This document shows, one piece after another, positions 34,610 through 43,429 of a DNA stretch of 64,000 nt. A program made the position numbers and the translations under genes. The stretch spans positions 18,236 through 82,235 of the forward strand of contig JAJRUW010000031.1 of the NCBI GenBank assembly GCA_024277615.1. The letters run 5' to 3'. Source of the DNA: Fidelibacterota bacterium. GTDB lineage: Bacteria; Fidelibacterota; Marinisomatia; SCGC-AAA003-L08; JACNLC01. The notes beneath the pieces were generated by a model. It saw only the letters and a program-made list of their open reading frames with translations, did no database searches and was not told where the DNA came from. Position 1 is the stretch's first letter. The number at the start of each line of letters is the position of its first letter.

Positions 34610-35236
34610 TCAATCAAACAGGGAATCTATGTCATCCTGTGATATAGAACTGGCTCGTATCCTGTCCACGGTCTTTTTATCAAATTCAGCAGAACCCTGC
34701 TGTCTTTTTTCCATTTCTTCCTTGGGATCCATCACCGATATGATCTTACTGCCAAAATCCGAATTAGATTTGACGGCTTCCAGAGAATCAAACAAAGCAG
34801 AAAACTTATCATGGATAGCCGTAAGGATTCGATTTGCATGTTCAAGCTTCTGAGAAGTAATATCCTGAAACTGAAGCGCATAAATGATTCCGTTAATATC
34901 ATCGTTAATGCCGTTAATGGCAGATTTATGTTCAGCTGAATCCGAAGCAGCAATTTTATTCAGTTTCTCGGTAATATTATCCAGCTTATCCATAATCTCA
35001 TTTGTTGCCAGTTCAGTTGAATTTGAAACATCGACGATCCTGTCTGTTGCCGTAGGTAGTTTATGCGTGCTGTCTTTGATTGAATTGCTCACTTCCAGCA
35101 TCAACGGCATGACACCTTGAAGAAAGGTAAATAAATTTGCTAAAAACGGTATGACTTCCCCGCCAAAACGGAAGAACTCGCGCATCTCGTCCACTCGTGT
35201 CAGCAGATCATCCAACTCATATTGCTCTTTCTTCAT
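34610..35236 (-). CDS. cheZ: CheZ, CheY-phosphate phosphatase
   Basis: A 208-residue helical protein. The catalytic pair of the CheZ family, Asp and Gln four residues apart, is present in LQFQDITSQKL (Asp125, Gln129), corresponding to Asp143/Gln147 in E. coli. The C-terminal peptide SQDDIDSLFD is the CheY-binding tail, resembling the FliM EIDALL motif. It lies directly after cheY, the usual partner. CheZ removes the phosphate of CheY and restores straight swimming. Confidence 0.92.
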   Translation of the reverse strand: MKKEQYELDDLLTRVDEMREFFRFGGEVIPFLANLFTFLQGVMPLMLEVSNSIKDSTHKLPTATDRIVDVSNSTELATNEIMDKLDNITEKLNKIAASDSAEHKSAINGINDDINGIIYALQFQDITSQKLEHANRILTAIHDKFSALFDSLEAVKSNSDFGSKIISVMDPKEEMEKRQQGSAEFDKKTVDRIRASSISQDDIDSLFD

Positions 35237-35242
35237 TTTTAC

Positions 35243-35626
35243 TTATCCTGCATATAGATCAAAAAACTTGGCTAATTTCTTCTTCAGTATTTCGGGTGTA
35301 AACGGTTTTACAACATATCCGTTGACGCCCAGCTTGATGGCGTTCAGAACATCATCCTTCATCCCCCTCGTTGTAATCATCACGATGGGGGTGTCTTTAT
35401 ATTTTTCAGACTTACGCAAATATCTGACGAGTTCTTCTCCGTTCATTTCCGGCATATTCCAGTCAGTTAGAATCAGATCTACCGTTTCACCTTTAATCTT
35501 TTTCAGAGCATCTTCACCGTGTTCGGCCTGGATGACATCCGAAAAACCTATCTTGGTCAGGGAATTCATAATGATCCTCCGCATCGTCGGTGAATCCTCA
35601 ACGAACAGTACTTTTATATTTTCCAC
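35243..35626 (-). CDS. cheY: CheY, chemotaxis response regulator
   Basis: A 127-residue single-domain receiver with acidic pair EDS (10-12), acceptor Asp55 in LILTDWNMPEMNG, Thr in MITTRG and Lys in VVKPFTPE. The Trp after the acceptor Asp is typical of true CheY proteins that bind FliM. GTG start with GGAGGTAAA directly upstream. It lies between cheB and cheZ. Confidence 0.95.
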   Translation of the reverse strand: MENIKVLFVEDSPTMRRIIMNSLTKIGFSDVIQAEHGEDALKKIKGETVDLILTDWNMPEMNGEELVRYLRKSEKYKDTPIVMITTRGMKDDVLNAIKLGVNGYVVKPFTPEILKKKLAKFFDLYAG

Positions 35627-35638
35627 TTTACCTCCATA

Positions 35639-36703
35639 TTAACTGGTAATTGTCAAGAGTGATGAAATAATGCCTTCAACGGAGAGTATCGCATCCGGCA
35701 GGTTCTGCTGAATTGCCACTTTCGGCATCCCGAAGACGACACAGCTTTGTTCATCCTGGGCAATGATTTTACCCCCGTTCTTTTTTAATATTTTCAAACC
35801 TTCAAGGCCATCCTTACCCATACCTGTCAAAATCAGTCCCAGGGCAGAGGACCCATAGACTTCTGCCACTGAATTCATTAAAATATCTGCTGAAGGATGA
35901 TAATGCGCATCATCAGGAGATCTGGTAATCAGACCCGTAACGCGATAACCCTTTCTGGATACGAGTAAATGCTTTCCCCCTTTGGCAATATAAGCATTCC
36001 CCTTGGAAATGATATCACCTGTTTCCGCTTCTTTAACGGTAATTTCAGAATTACTGTTGATCCGGTCGGCAAAATTTCCGGTGAATTGCTCCGGCATGTG
36101 CTGGGCAACCAGAACCGGAGGAAAATCAGCCGGAAGCGAATTCAAAATTTTATGAATTATCGGCGGTCCCCCGGTCGAAACACCGATGGCAACGCATTTT
36201 ATCGGATATCCGGCCAGATTAAAAACTTCAGGGATTTCTTCCTTGACGGCATTATCATTTACTTTAGAGATTGTTTTTGTAAACCGTTTTTCGACGGCTA
36301 TATGTCTTCGGGTCTTTACGACAGCCTTTATTTTTTGGAGTAACTCATCCTGAATATTGACGATATCTATGGCTACATAGGATTTGGTTTTGGGGATATA
36401 ATCCATTGACCCCTTCTCGAGAGCGGTCAGTGTCGTTTCAGCACCCTTCGTTGACAGGGAGCTGATCACAAGCACCGGAGTAGGTGCTTCGTTCATGATC
36501 ATATCAAGGCACTCTAAACCGTTCGTTCGCGGCATCTCAATATCCAGTGTCACCACATCCGGCCTGTGTTGCCTTACGAGTTCAAAACCTTCTTTGCCAT
36601 CCCTGGCAGTGGCCAGAACTTTTATGTTTGGGTCACTCTCCAGCATGATCGTGATCGCTTTTCTCATGAAGGCCGAATCATCTATGACAATCGCATTGAT
36701 CAT
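35639..36703 (-). CDS. cheB: CheB, chemoreceptor methylesterase
   Basis: A 354-residue protein with a receiver (about 1-125, acceptor Asp54 in VTLDIEMPR) and a methylesterase/deamidase domain (about 165-350) with the catalytic motifs GVSTGGP (Ser), AQHMPEQFT (His) and LTGMGKDG (Asp). It removes methyl groups from receptors and is activated by CheA. It shares one base with the cheA stop (TGATG), so the two are coupled. Confidence 0.96.
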   Translation of the reverse strand: MINAIVIDDSAFMRKAITIMLESDPNIKVLATARDGKEGFELVRQHRPDVVTLDIEMPRTNGLECLDMIMNEAPTPVLVISSLSTKGAETTLTALEKGSMDYIPKTKSYVAIDIVNIQDELLQKIKAVVKTRRHIAVEKRFTKTISKVNDNAVKEEIPEVFNLAGYPIKCVAIGVSTGGPPIIHKILNSLPADFPPVLVAQHMPEQFTGNFADRINSNSEITVKEAETGDIISKGNAYIAKGGKHLLVSRKGYRVTGLITRSPDDAHYHPSADILMNSVAEVYGSSALGLILTGMGKDGLEGLKILKKNGGKIIAQDEQSCVVFGMPKVAIQQNLPDAILSVEGIISSLLTITS

Positions 36704-38841
36704 CAGGCAACTTCTTTCAGACCAGCCCCTTCAACCAATTCAGATGTATCCACAATCAGACTGATTCGACCATCGCCCCTGATGGTAGCACCGGCAATTC
36801 CCGGGACTTTTCCCAGAACTTCACCCATTGGTTTTACAACTGTCTCCTCCTGACCGATCAATTCCGATACGACCAGTCCCAGTTTAGATTCTTCATTTGC
36901 TACTATAATGATGAATTGGTCGGAATCCTCATCACTATGCGGAATGTTGTACAATTCGTCCATCCTGACAATGGGCAGCACGAAATCACGATACTTCATA
37001 ATCTCACAGCCGCGTATTTTTTCAATTTGATTTTCCTGAAGTTTGACTGTTTCGAGGATATTCTGGAGTGGTACGATATAGATCTCATTCCAGACCCGTA
37101 CAACCATACCTGTCTGTATTGTTAGTGTCAAAGGTATCTTTATGATGAAAGTCGTGCCCCGGCCGATTTCACTTTTTATCTCCACACTGCCGTTTAACTT
37201 GGCAATATTAGAATGAACAACATCCATCCCCACACCCCGACCGGATACATCTGTAATGACCTTTGCAGTGCTGAAGCCGGGTTTGAAAATCAGATTGATG
37301 ATATCCTTTCGGGACATTGTTCTTTGAGCTTCCTCAGTGATTATGCCCTTTTCCACGGCTTTCCGGGCGATGATCTCCGGGTCTATACCGGAGCCGTCGT
37401 CAGCCAGTTCGATGATGATGTAATTACCTTTTTGACAGGCGGACAGATGGATTACCCCTTTTCGCTGTTTTCCTAATTTCAGGCGTGTTTCTGTATCTTC
37501 CAGACCGTGGTCCACTGCATTGCGCAGTAAATGCACCAGCGGATCCCCGATACATTCTATGACCGAACGGTCAAGCTCGGTATCCTCGCCTTTGATCACG
37601 AGTTCAACTTCTTTTTTATTCTCTTTACCAAGATCTCTTACCATTCTTGGGAATTTTCGAAACACTTTGGAAATTGGCAGCATTCTCATTTGCATGACGC
37701 TTTCCTGGATCAGCGTAGTCACATTACCTAATGAATTATTCAGGCTGTCAAGATCACTGATCTCTTTTTCACCGGAAAACTTCTGTTTCATCAGCTGACT
37801 GATCTGTATCAACCTGTTCTTTTCAAGAACGAGTTCTCCGGCCTGATTCATCAATTTCTCCAGACGCTCCACATCCACCCTGATGGTTGATTCAATCTTT
37901 TTTACACTTGCCGAACCGGATACCGGAGACTTTTTGATTTCTTTATCTTCGGCTGAAGGATGTGTTTTGCCATTTCCGTTACCGTTTCCATTGCCAGGGC
38001 TTTTCCCGACAAACTGCAGGAGCTTATTAACTAAATCTGAAGGGTCATGGTCGTTAAACTCATCACTGTCAACCTCACTGACAATTACACGCATAAAATC
38101 TACCGAAGAAAGCAGCACATCGACAATATCAGACGAGGGCGTGATCTTTTTTTCCCGAAGCAGCCCGAGCAGATCCTCGGATTTATGTGCCACATCGGAC
38201 ATAGACTCCAGCCCCATCAAACTGCTGTTACCTTTTAGTGTATGAAAGGCCCTGAATAATGAGTTTACATATTCTTCATCATCCGCCTCGAGCTCAAGAA
38301 CCAAGAGGTCATTATCCAGCGTTTCTAAAATTTCGTTGGACTCTGAAATGAATTCCTGCACGAGTTCTCGGGGGACTTCAACCGTGGATTGTTTCAATTT
38401 TGAGCGTTCAGACCTCTGATCAACTTTCTTTGCAGAATCCGGTTGCTTTGAATTTAATTCAATTGCATCTAACAGTTCAGAGATATCGTAAGTTTTTTCA
38501 ACCCGCTCTGCGATATCCCCCACAAACCCCTTGAACCAGTCAACGGTCTCCAACAGGACATCCATCATCTTTGAATTTGGTTCCAGCTCTTTCGTTCTGA
38601 TCAAGTTCAGAATGTTTTCAGCAGAATGTGCTAATTGGTTGCAAGCTTCAAAATTTAAAAACCCGCTGGTTCCCTTTATGGTATGGAAACTCCTGAAAAT
38701 ACGATTAACCATATCTTCACTCACTTCACCGCTTTCGAGTGTGAGCAGATCTTCGTCCAATTGCTCGATAAGTTCAGTTGTCTCAACGACAAAATCATTC
38801 AGGATATCTTCCATTCCAGCCATCTGATCAAAAAGTCCCAT
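36703..38841 (-). CDS. cheA: CheA, chemotaxis kinase with two HPt domains
   Basis: A 712-residue kinase. There are two HPt (P1) domains, with acceptor histidines at His53 (FHTIKGTSG) and His200 (FHTLKGNSS). The usual CheY/CheB-binding P2 domain is not evident: residues 285-315 are a short Gly/Asn/Lys-rich linker. Then follow P3 dimerisation (about 320-385), P4 HATPase (about 390-560; NAVDHGLED, GRGVGMDVV) and the CheW-like P5 (about 565-705). It phosphorylates CheY and CheB. Extra HPt domains in CheA may allow a choice of targets. A GGAGG site precedes the start. Confidence 0.95.
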   Translation of the reverse strand: MGLFDQMAGMEDILNDFVVETTELIEQLDEDLLTLESGEVSEDMVNRIFRSFHTIKGTSGFLNFEACNQLAHSAENILNLIRTKELEPNSKMMDVLLETVDWFKGFVGDIAERVEKTYDISELLDAIELNSKQPDSAKKVDQRSERSKLKQSTVEVPRELVQEFISESNEILETLDNDLLVLELEADDEEYVNSLFRAFHTLKGNSSLMGLESMSDVAHKSEDLLGLLREKKITPSSDIVDVLLSSVDFMRVIVSEVDSDEFNDHDPSDLVNKLLQFVGKSPGNGNGNGNGKTHPSAEDKEIKKSPVSGSASVKKIESTIRVDVERLEKLMNQAGELVLEKNRLIQISQLMKQKFSGEKEISDLDSLNNSLGNVTTLIQESVMQMRMLPISKVFRKFPRMVRDLGKENKKEVELVIKGEDTELDRSVIECIGDPLVHLLRNAVDHGLEDTETRLKLGKQRKGVIHLSACQKGNYIIIELADDGSGIDPEIIARKAVEKGIITEEAQRTMSRKDIINLIFKPGFSTAKVITDVSGRGVGMDVVHSNIAKLNGSVEIKSEIGRGTTFIIKIPLTLTIQTGMVVRVWNEIYIVPLQNILETVKLQENQIEKIRGCEIMKYRDFVLPIVRMDELYNIPHSDEDSDQFIIIVANEESKLGLVVSELIGQEETVVKPMGEVLGKVPGIAGATIRGDGRISLIVDTSELVEGAGLKEVA

Positions 38842-38855
38842 CTTATATCCTCCGC

Positions 38856-39224
38856 TTAATCATCCAGAAATTTTGCTACTGTGTACTGCAGCCGCTTAAC
38901 ATCAAAGGGTTTATTCATATAGGCATCTGCACCTGCCTCTTTTCCTCTGGCAATTGCTGTTTCACTGCCTTCGGAAGACAGAATCACAACCGGCAGGTGT
39001 TCATAATCCTCAGAGCCACGCAGTGTTTCGATCAACTCATACCCGTCCATGTTGGGCATGTTTAAATCAACAATGGCCAGGTCAACCTTTGTTTGGGACA
39101 TCTTCTCAAGTGCATCCATACCATCCTCTGCCGTAATAACATCAAATTCCTTCAAACGAAGGCTGAACTTTACAAATTTCCTTACTGTCGATGAGTCATC
39201 TGCAACCAGGATGACTTTTTTCAT
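38856..39224 (-). CDS. CheY-like single-domain response regulator
   Basis: A 122-residue receiver with acidic pair ADD (8-10), acceptor Asp53 in AIVDLNMPNMDG, Ser/Thr in VILSSEG and Lys in MNKPFD. It differs from the CheY above by lacking the Trp after the acceptor and having 'ADDSSTVRKFV', as in regulators linked to adaptive or phosphate-sink roles. The ATG at 39224 has GGAG upstream; the ATG at 39251 overlaps cheR and is less likely. It lies between cheR and cheA. Confidence 0.9.
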   Translation of the reverse strand: MKKVILVADDSSTVRKFVKFSLRLKEFDVITAEDGMDALEKMSQTKVDLAIVDLNMPNMDGYELIETLRGSEDYEHLPVVILSSEGSETAIARGKEAGADAYMNKPFDVKRLQYTVAKFLDD

Positions 39225-39247
39225 TTTTTCTCCTTTTGTTACTCTGT

Positions 39248-40117
39248 TCATTCTTTCCAGTAAACAAATACACCAGGGAAATGCACAACCTTGAAAGCTG
39301 AACTGATACCATGCAATGATTCGGCCTCGCCCAGGAAAAGATACCCGCCATGGTTCAGGACATCATAAAAGGAACGCACTACTTTTTTCTTAATGGGAAG
39401 ATCAAAATAAATCAGCACATTTCTGCAAAAAAGAAAATCAACTCCCCGCATACGCCTCACTGCAGATACATCGTTCAAATTTAAAAATTCAAATCTTGCC
39501 ATTCGTTTGATCTCATCTTTAATATGATATTTCGTACCATTCTGGTCAAAATATTTGGTTTTATAATAAGCATTCATGTTGGAGCGGAAAGAATTATTCG
39601 TATAGATCCCTTTTCTCGCATTTTCGAGTATGCGCGCACTGATATCCGTGCCAATCAGATCAAATTTCATTTCATCGAGTTTCCGGCCCAGTTTTTCTTT
39701 TAATATCATGGCAATCGTGTAAAGTTCTTCGCCGGATGAACTTGCTGAACTCCAAATTGTAAATTGCTTCTTACCTTCTGCAGTCCGGCGCTCGATGACC
39801 TCCTGAATTAATTTATTCCCAAAAATCTCAAGTTGTTTCTCATAGCGGCAAAAATAAGTTTCATTGATGGTGATCTGGTTATAAATATTACTTAGTTCCT
39901 CCGTCTGGGAGGGAAGCCGTTTCAGATAGCTGATATATTCTTCGAAGCTGCCGATATCCAATTCCCTTACCCGGCGATTCAATCGATTTTCAAGCAGATA
40001 TAGTTTGTTCTCAGGAAAAAAGATTCCGCTTTTTTCGTAGATGAAATCTCGTAACCTGAGAAAGGATTCAATAGATAGTTTGATTGTTTTTGTCTGATTG
40101 ATCACAAATTCTTTCAT
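39248..40117 (-). CDS. cheR: CheR, chemoreceptor methyltransferase
   Basis: A 289-residue protein with an N-terminal CheR_N helical domain (about 10-75) and a SAM-dependent methyltransferase domain (about 80-285): TIWSASSSGEELYTIAMIL (SAM site), DLIGTDISARILENARKGIY, and FLFCRNVLIYFD, then HGGYLFLGEAESL. CheR adds methyl groups to receptor glutamates. It is followed by the CheY-like gene and cheA. Confidence 0.95.
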   Translation of the reverse strand: MKEFVINQTKTIKLSIESFLRLRDFIYEKSGIFFPENKLYLLENRLNRRVRELDIGSFEEYISYLKRLPSQTEELSNIYNQITINETYFCRYEKQLEIFGNKLIQEVIERRTAEGKKQFTIWSSASSSGEELYTIAMILKEKLGRKLDEMKFDLIGTDISARILENARKGIYTNNSFRSNMNAYYKTKYFDQNGTKYHIKDEIKRMARFEFLNLNDVSAVRRMRGVDFLFCRNVLIYFDLPIKKKVVRSFYDVLNHGGYLFLGEAESLHGISSAFKVVHFPGVFVYWKE

Positions 40118-40125
40118 GTGGACCC

Positions 40126-41052
40126 CTAAGCTTCGATCATTTGAGCCAGTTCCCGAACCAGGGCAATGTCTTCTTCAATGTTCATAACGAAGTATTCAAA
40201 GTCAAGAGATTCAAGCCCGGAATAAGTTTTGCTGATAATCCCCCATCCCTCTTCCTCCGGCGGTATTGTTTTGAAAAATTCCGTTCCGAACTGATACAAT
40301 CTGAGGTTGGTAACAATGTCGGCCAGCTGGATTAACGAAGTGGAGACCTGAAACTGTTGATCTTCGACCTGTGAGGGATGATGGTGGAACCCCACGGCAT
40401 TTATGATTGCTTCCGGGAGCTGCCATTTTTGAGCCAGCCACATCCCCACCTGAGCATGGTTTACACCCAGTACTTCTTCCTCGGCCAGAGAAACATCACA
40501 TTGTTCAATATGCGCTAATTCAAGAGCCTCAAAGTAATTCCCCGGATCAATTTTATAAAGGGTTAATTTGCCGATATCATGGAGAAGTCCTAACGAATAC
40601 GGACTGGAACTGATCGATATCCGCAGTTTCTTGTTCAATAGCTCGGCAATATGCGCACAAGCACTGGAATGCTCCCAGAATTGACGCCAGCGGTCTGTAT
40701 GTTCTTTGTAGTTTTTCCACTGTTTGTGATGATCGCCACCGCCGTCTTTAAAAGCCTTAATAACAGAAAATCCGATCACGAGATGACTCAGCTCCTGCAT
40801 ACCGATGATAACTATTGCGTGACGGAGTGATTCCACTTTCTCCTTCAGTCCATAATATGCGGAGTTTGCTATTTTCAGGACTTTCATCGCCAGGGGCGGG
40901 TCTTTTTCAATCAGGGGGTACATTTGATTTACTGACAATCTATCCTGGCGCACAATCTGCAATACTTCCGTTGCAATAGCCGGCAAAGTCGGCAGGTTCG
41001 TCAGAGTTGAGACCTGTTCAAAATAGAATTCCGGGGGGTATTTTTTACTCAT
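40126..41052 (-). CDS. HDOD-domain protein
   Basis: A 308-residue protein in which an HDOD domain covers about residues 12-225 (LTNLPTLPAIATEVLQI, LKIANSAYYGL, 'SLGLLHDIGKLTLY', 'HHHPS'). HDOD domains are catalytically inactive relatives of HD phosphohydrolases that act in signalling, often next to chemotaxis genes. Here the HD dyad is retained as LLHDIGK, so hydrolase activity is not fully excluded, but the missing further metal ligands make it unlikely. No clear ribosome-binding site is seen. Confidence 0.9.
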   Translation of the reverse strand: MSKKYPPEFYFEQVSTLTNLPTLPAIATEVLQIVRQDRLSVNQMYPLIEKDPPLAMKVLKIANSAYYGLKEKVESLRHAIVIIGMQELSHLVIGFSVIKAFKDGGGDHHKQWKNYKEHTDRWRQFWEHSSACAHIAELLNKKLRISISSSPYSLGLLHDIGKLTLYKIDPGNYFEALELAHIEQCDVSLAEEEVLGVNHAQVGMWLAQKWQLPEAIINAVGFHHHPSQVEDQQFQVSTSLIQLADIVTNLRLYQFGTEFFKTIPPEEEGWGIISKTYSGLESLDFEYFVMNIEEDIALVRELAQMIEA

Positions 41053-41072
41053 ATTGGCTCACAGAATTTTGC

Positions 41073-42356
41073 TCATCTTTTCTTGTTCGATATTAAGTCA
41101 CTCAACTCTTTAACTGCTCTGGTAGAGGCGCTTTTAATATCGGGGTTCTGACTTTCGGTTAATTTTTTCAAAATGTCCAATGATTCGAATATCCTCAGTG
41201 CGATTGCAGTCTTTACGGCAGCCAGAACTCTCATTCCTTCACCTTTTTCCAACACCTTTAAAATTGTCATTTTTGTTAAAGATGAATTGAATCCTGCAAG
41301 ATTTTCAACTGCTGTAAAGGCTACCCAGTCATCAGAATGATTGGCCAATTTACAAATTTCCTTTTCAAGGAGCGGTTCTGATTTGGATATTTCTATCAAT
41401 TTTACCAGGAGGTTCGACGGCATTTCCCACCATCGTTCATAAAACAGCTGAATAACTTCAACCGGGGGCTTAAGGGATAACTGAATTCCGACCAACTCTG
41501 CAAAGTCGGACCCGCTTTCCGCAAGGCGGTTCAGTGTGAACTCAATCAGCTGCGGATAGGCTTTCCCAAAAACCTCTAACTCCATGCGACCGGCTATTTG
41601 CAGGATTGAGGTCAGTATTTCGTTTTTCAACAACTCCTGACTGCCATGCAACATCTGGTACAATAAATCCAGACTTGCCTGATCACCGATTTTCCCCAGA
41701 GCTTCAACAACAGCGTAAGCCAGCAAAGGGTCTTTGGTCGCCAGGCAGTCTTCGAGGTAGGATTTAGAATCCGGGAGACCGATCCGACCGATTGCTTCGG
41801 CGGCTTCAGCTCTGGGCCCACCCCTTGAGTTTAACAATTCGTACAAAGTCAGCAGCGCTTTTGAAGAAGCAATCTTGCCTAATGCTTCCACAGCAGAAGA
41901 CCTGACATTTTCTACCGCATCACTAAGGGCGGTTTTACACAGCGCATCCACGGCTTTTTCGCTTTCGGCCAGCCCCAGTATGTCAGCGGCAAATTTCCTT
42001 ACGTCCTCATTTTCTGCCGTGAGCGCCGGTAAGAGATCATTAACGGCTTCGTCTCCAAAAGTAACCAGTATCATGGCCACGGTATTTCTTACTTCTATAC
42101 GGCTGCTACCCAGCAGAGGTGTAAGTGATTTTGTACAAACGGAAGCGGGTATGCCCTGCAGAACTTCCGATGCTGCTTCTCTCACGGCACGGTTATCATC
42201 CTGAACAGCCTCGATAAGGTGATGTATTGTATCAGAAGGTTCAAATTCCTCCAGATCATACACAGCCCAGCGTCTTTCATCAGAATCTTCATCCTTTAAT
42301 TTTGCAACAATTCCTTTGAATTTTTCAACATCCTGGCTTGCAGCAATTGTCTCCAT
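41073..42356 (-). CDS. HEAT-repeat protein
   Basis: A 427-residue alpha-solenoid protein. At least seven HEAT/PBS-lyase-type repeats of about 31 residues span about residues 20-260 (for example ENVRSSAVEALGKIASSKAL, DEDVRKFAADILG-like, 'DPLLAYAVVEALGKIGDQASL'), followed by a less regular helical C-terminal part. Such proteins act as protein-binding scaffolds. Start: ATG at 42356 with AGGAG upstream; an ATG at 42476 overlaps the neighbouring methyltransferase and is rejected. Its place among chemotaxis genes suggests a scaffold or signalling adaptor, without direct evidence. Confidence 0.88.
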   Translation of the reverse strand: METIAASQDVEKFKGIVAKLKDEDSDERRWAVYDLEEFEPSDTIHHLIEAVQDDNRAVREAASEVLQGIPASVCTKSLTPLLGSSRIEVRNTVAMILVTFGDEAVNDLLPALTAENEDVRKFAADILGLAESEKAVDALCKTALSDAVENVRSSAVEALGKIASSKALLTLYELLNSRGGPRAEAAEAIGRIGLPDSKSYLEDCLATKDPLLAYAVVEALGKIGDQASLDLLYQMLHGSQELLKNEILTSILQIAGRMELEVFGKAYPQLIEFTLNRLAESGSDFAELVGIQLSLKPPVEVIQLFYERWWEMPSNLLVKLIEISKSEPLLEKEICKLANHSDDWVAFTAVENLAGFNSSLTKMTILKVLEKGEGMRVLAAVKTAIALRIFESLDILKKLTESQNPDIKSASTRAVKELSDLISNKKR

Positions 42357-42369
42357 TAATTGACTCCTG

Positions 42370-43071
42370 TTAATTGAAAATCCTTTTCCTGAAAAAGTGA
42401 GCTCCCGGATGGATTCTGTAAAAGCCGATATTACCCATGAACTTCGTTCCAACTGATTCCACATACAGGTAGCCATTCGGCCTGATCATCGCTGACAGCT
42501 TTCTCAGTATCTCGGTCCGGTATTCCTTTTGAAAATAAAACAGCAGATTCGCACAGACGGCAATATGATAAGTTTCTTCACTTTTTAGCCTGAGTATATC
42601 CGCCACTCTAAAACTTACTTTTTTCCGTATGCTGTCCTTAACCAGAACTTTATCCTGCGTTAAAAATAATAATCCGCTTTGATAATCCCGGACTTTTTGC
42701 TTTTCGTATTTTCTTAACCTGTAAATGCCGCATTTGGCTCTATCAATTATAGCCCGGTTTACATCACAGGCCAACACTTCAGGCTTAATTCCGTGGGAAT
42801 CCTTTAAGTATTGCTGAATTGCCATCACCAGCGAATAGGGTTCCCGTCCATCAGAACAACCTGCAGAAAGGATCTTCAATCTCGAGCTAACGGTATTGGT
42901 CTTAAGAAAATCCTGCAATATAATTTCTTCCAGATCTTTAAACAGGCTGTCCAACCGGAAAAAGCCGGTTGCCGTCACCGTTGAGGTTGAGCTAAAGAAA
43001 GTTTCAATGTCACTTTCAAAACCCGATTTTGCACCGTTGGGACATTGCGTTTTTCTAATTTGGGTTTTCAT
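42370..43071 (-). CDS. CheR-type methyltransferase without the N-terminal receptor-binding domain
   Basis: A 233-residue protein with the CheR catalytic core: ILSAGCSDGREPYSLVMAI (SAM site, with GREPYS in place of GEEPYS), EVLACDVNRAIIDRAKCGIYRL, and ANLLFYFQKEYRTEILRKL. The typical N-terminal CheR_N domain is absent, and the NPPN-like acceptor motif is not obvious, so receptor methylation is uncertain. It lies between an excisionase-like gene and the HEAT-repeat gene. The start is unsure: ATG at 43071 or a TTG at 43089, neither with a good ribosome-binding site. Confidence 0.82.
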   Translation of the reverse strand: MKTQIRKTQCPNGAKSGFESDIETFFSSTSTVTATGFFRLDSLFKDLEEIILQDFLKTNTVSSRLKILSAGCSDGREPYSLVMAIQQYLKDSHGIKPEVLACDVNRAIIDRAKCGIYRLRKYEKQKVRDYQSGLLFLTQDKVLVKDSIRKKVSFRVADILRLKSEETYHIAVCANLLFYFQKEYRTEILRKLSAMIRPNGYLYVESVGTKFMGNIGFYRIHPGAHFFRKRIFN

Positions 43072-43133
43072 GAGATCCCATTGGTTCAAGCCACAGCATA
43101 TCCACTGAAATACGGTTCCGGCATTCCGCTTCT

Positions 43134-43328
43134 CTAAACCTGCTTTGGGTTCTGCGGAATTTCACCTCGCAGATATTTTTCAATGTTCCCTACCATGATC
43201 CGCCAGCCCCGGCCTACTTTCACGGCAGGAAGTTGCCCTGTTTGGATCAGATTATATAGCGTTTTGCGGCTGATTTTTAATAGACGCTTGGCCTCGTCCA
43301 CTGTTAAAACATCATTTTCATTCAACAT
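43134..43328 (-). CDS. Small excisionase-type helix-turn-helix protein
   Basis: A 64-residue MerR/excisionase-family DNA-binding protein (HTH_17 type): LTVDEAKRLLKISRKTLYNLI is a winged-helix start, followed by VKVGRGWRIMVGNIEKYL. AAGGAA precedes the ATG. Proteins of this size are also found as regulators outside mobile elements. No integrase or repeats flank it, so it is better read as a local regulator of the chemotaxis region. Confidence 0.85.
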   Translation of the reverse strand: MLNENDVLTVDEAKRLLKISRKTLYNLIQTGQLPAVKVGRGWRIMVGNIEKYLRGEIPQNPKQV

Positions 43329-43429
43329 TTTTATTCCTTCTCTTTGTAATTAATATTCAATTTAGTAAGCTCCAATTTCCCATCTGATTTACTAATCGGA
43401 TTCGATTCAACTGTTGATTGTACAAGCTT

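Noticed and set aside
43134..43328. Excisionase-like gene as a sign of a mobile element
   Set aside because: No integrase, att-like direct repeats or phage genes lie near it, and the flanking genes are chemotaxis genes in a continuous run.
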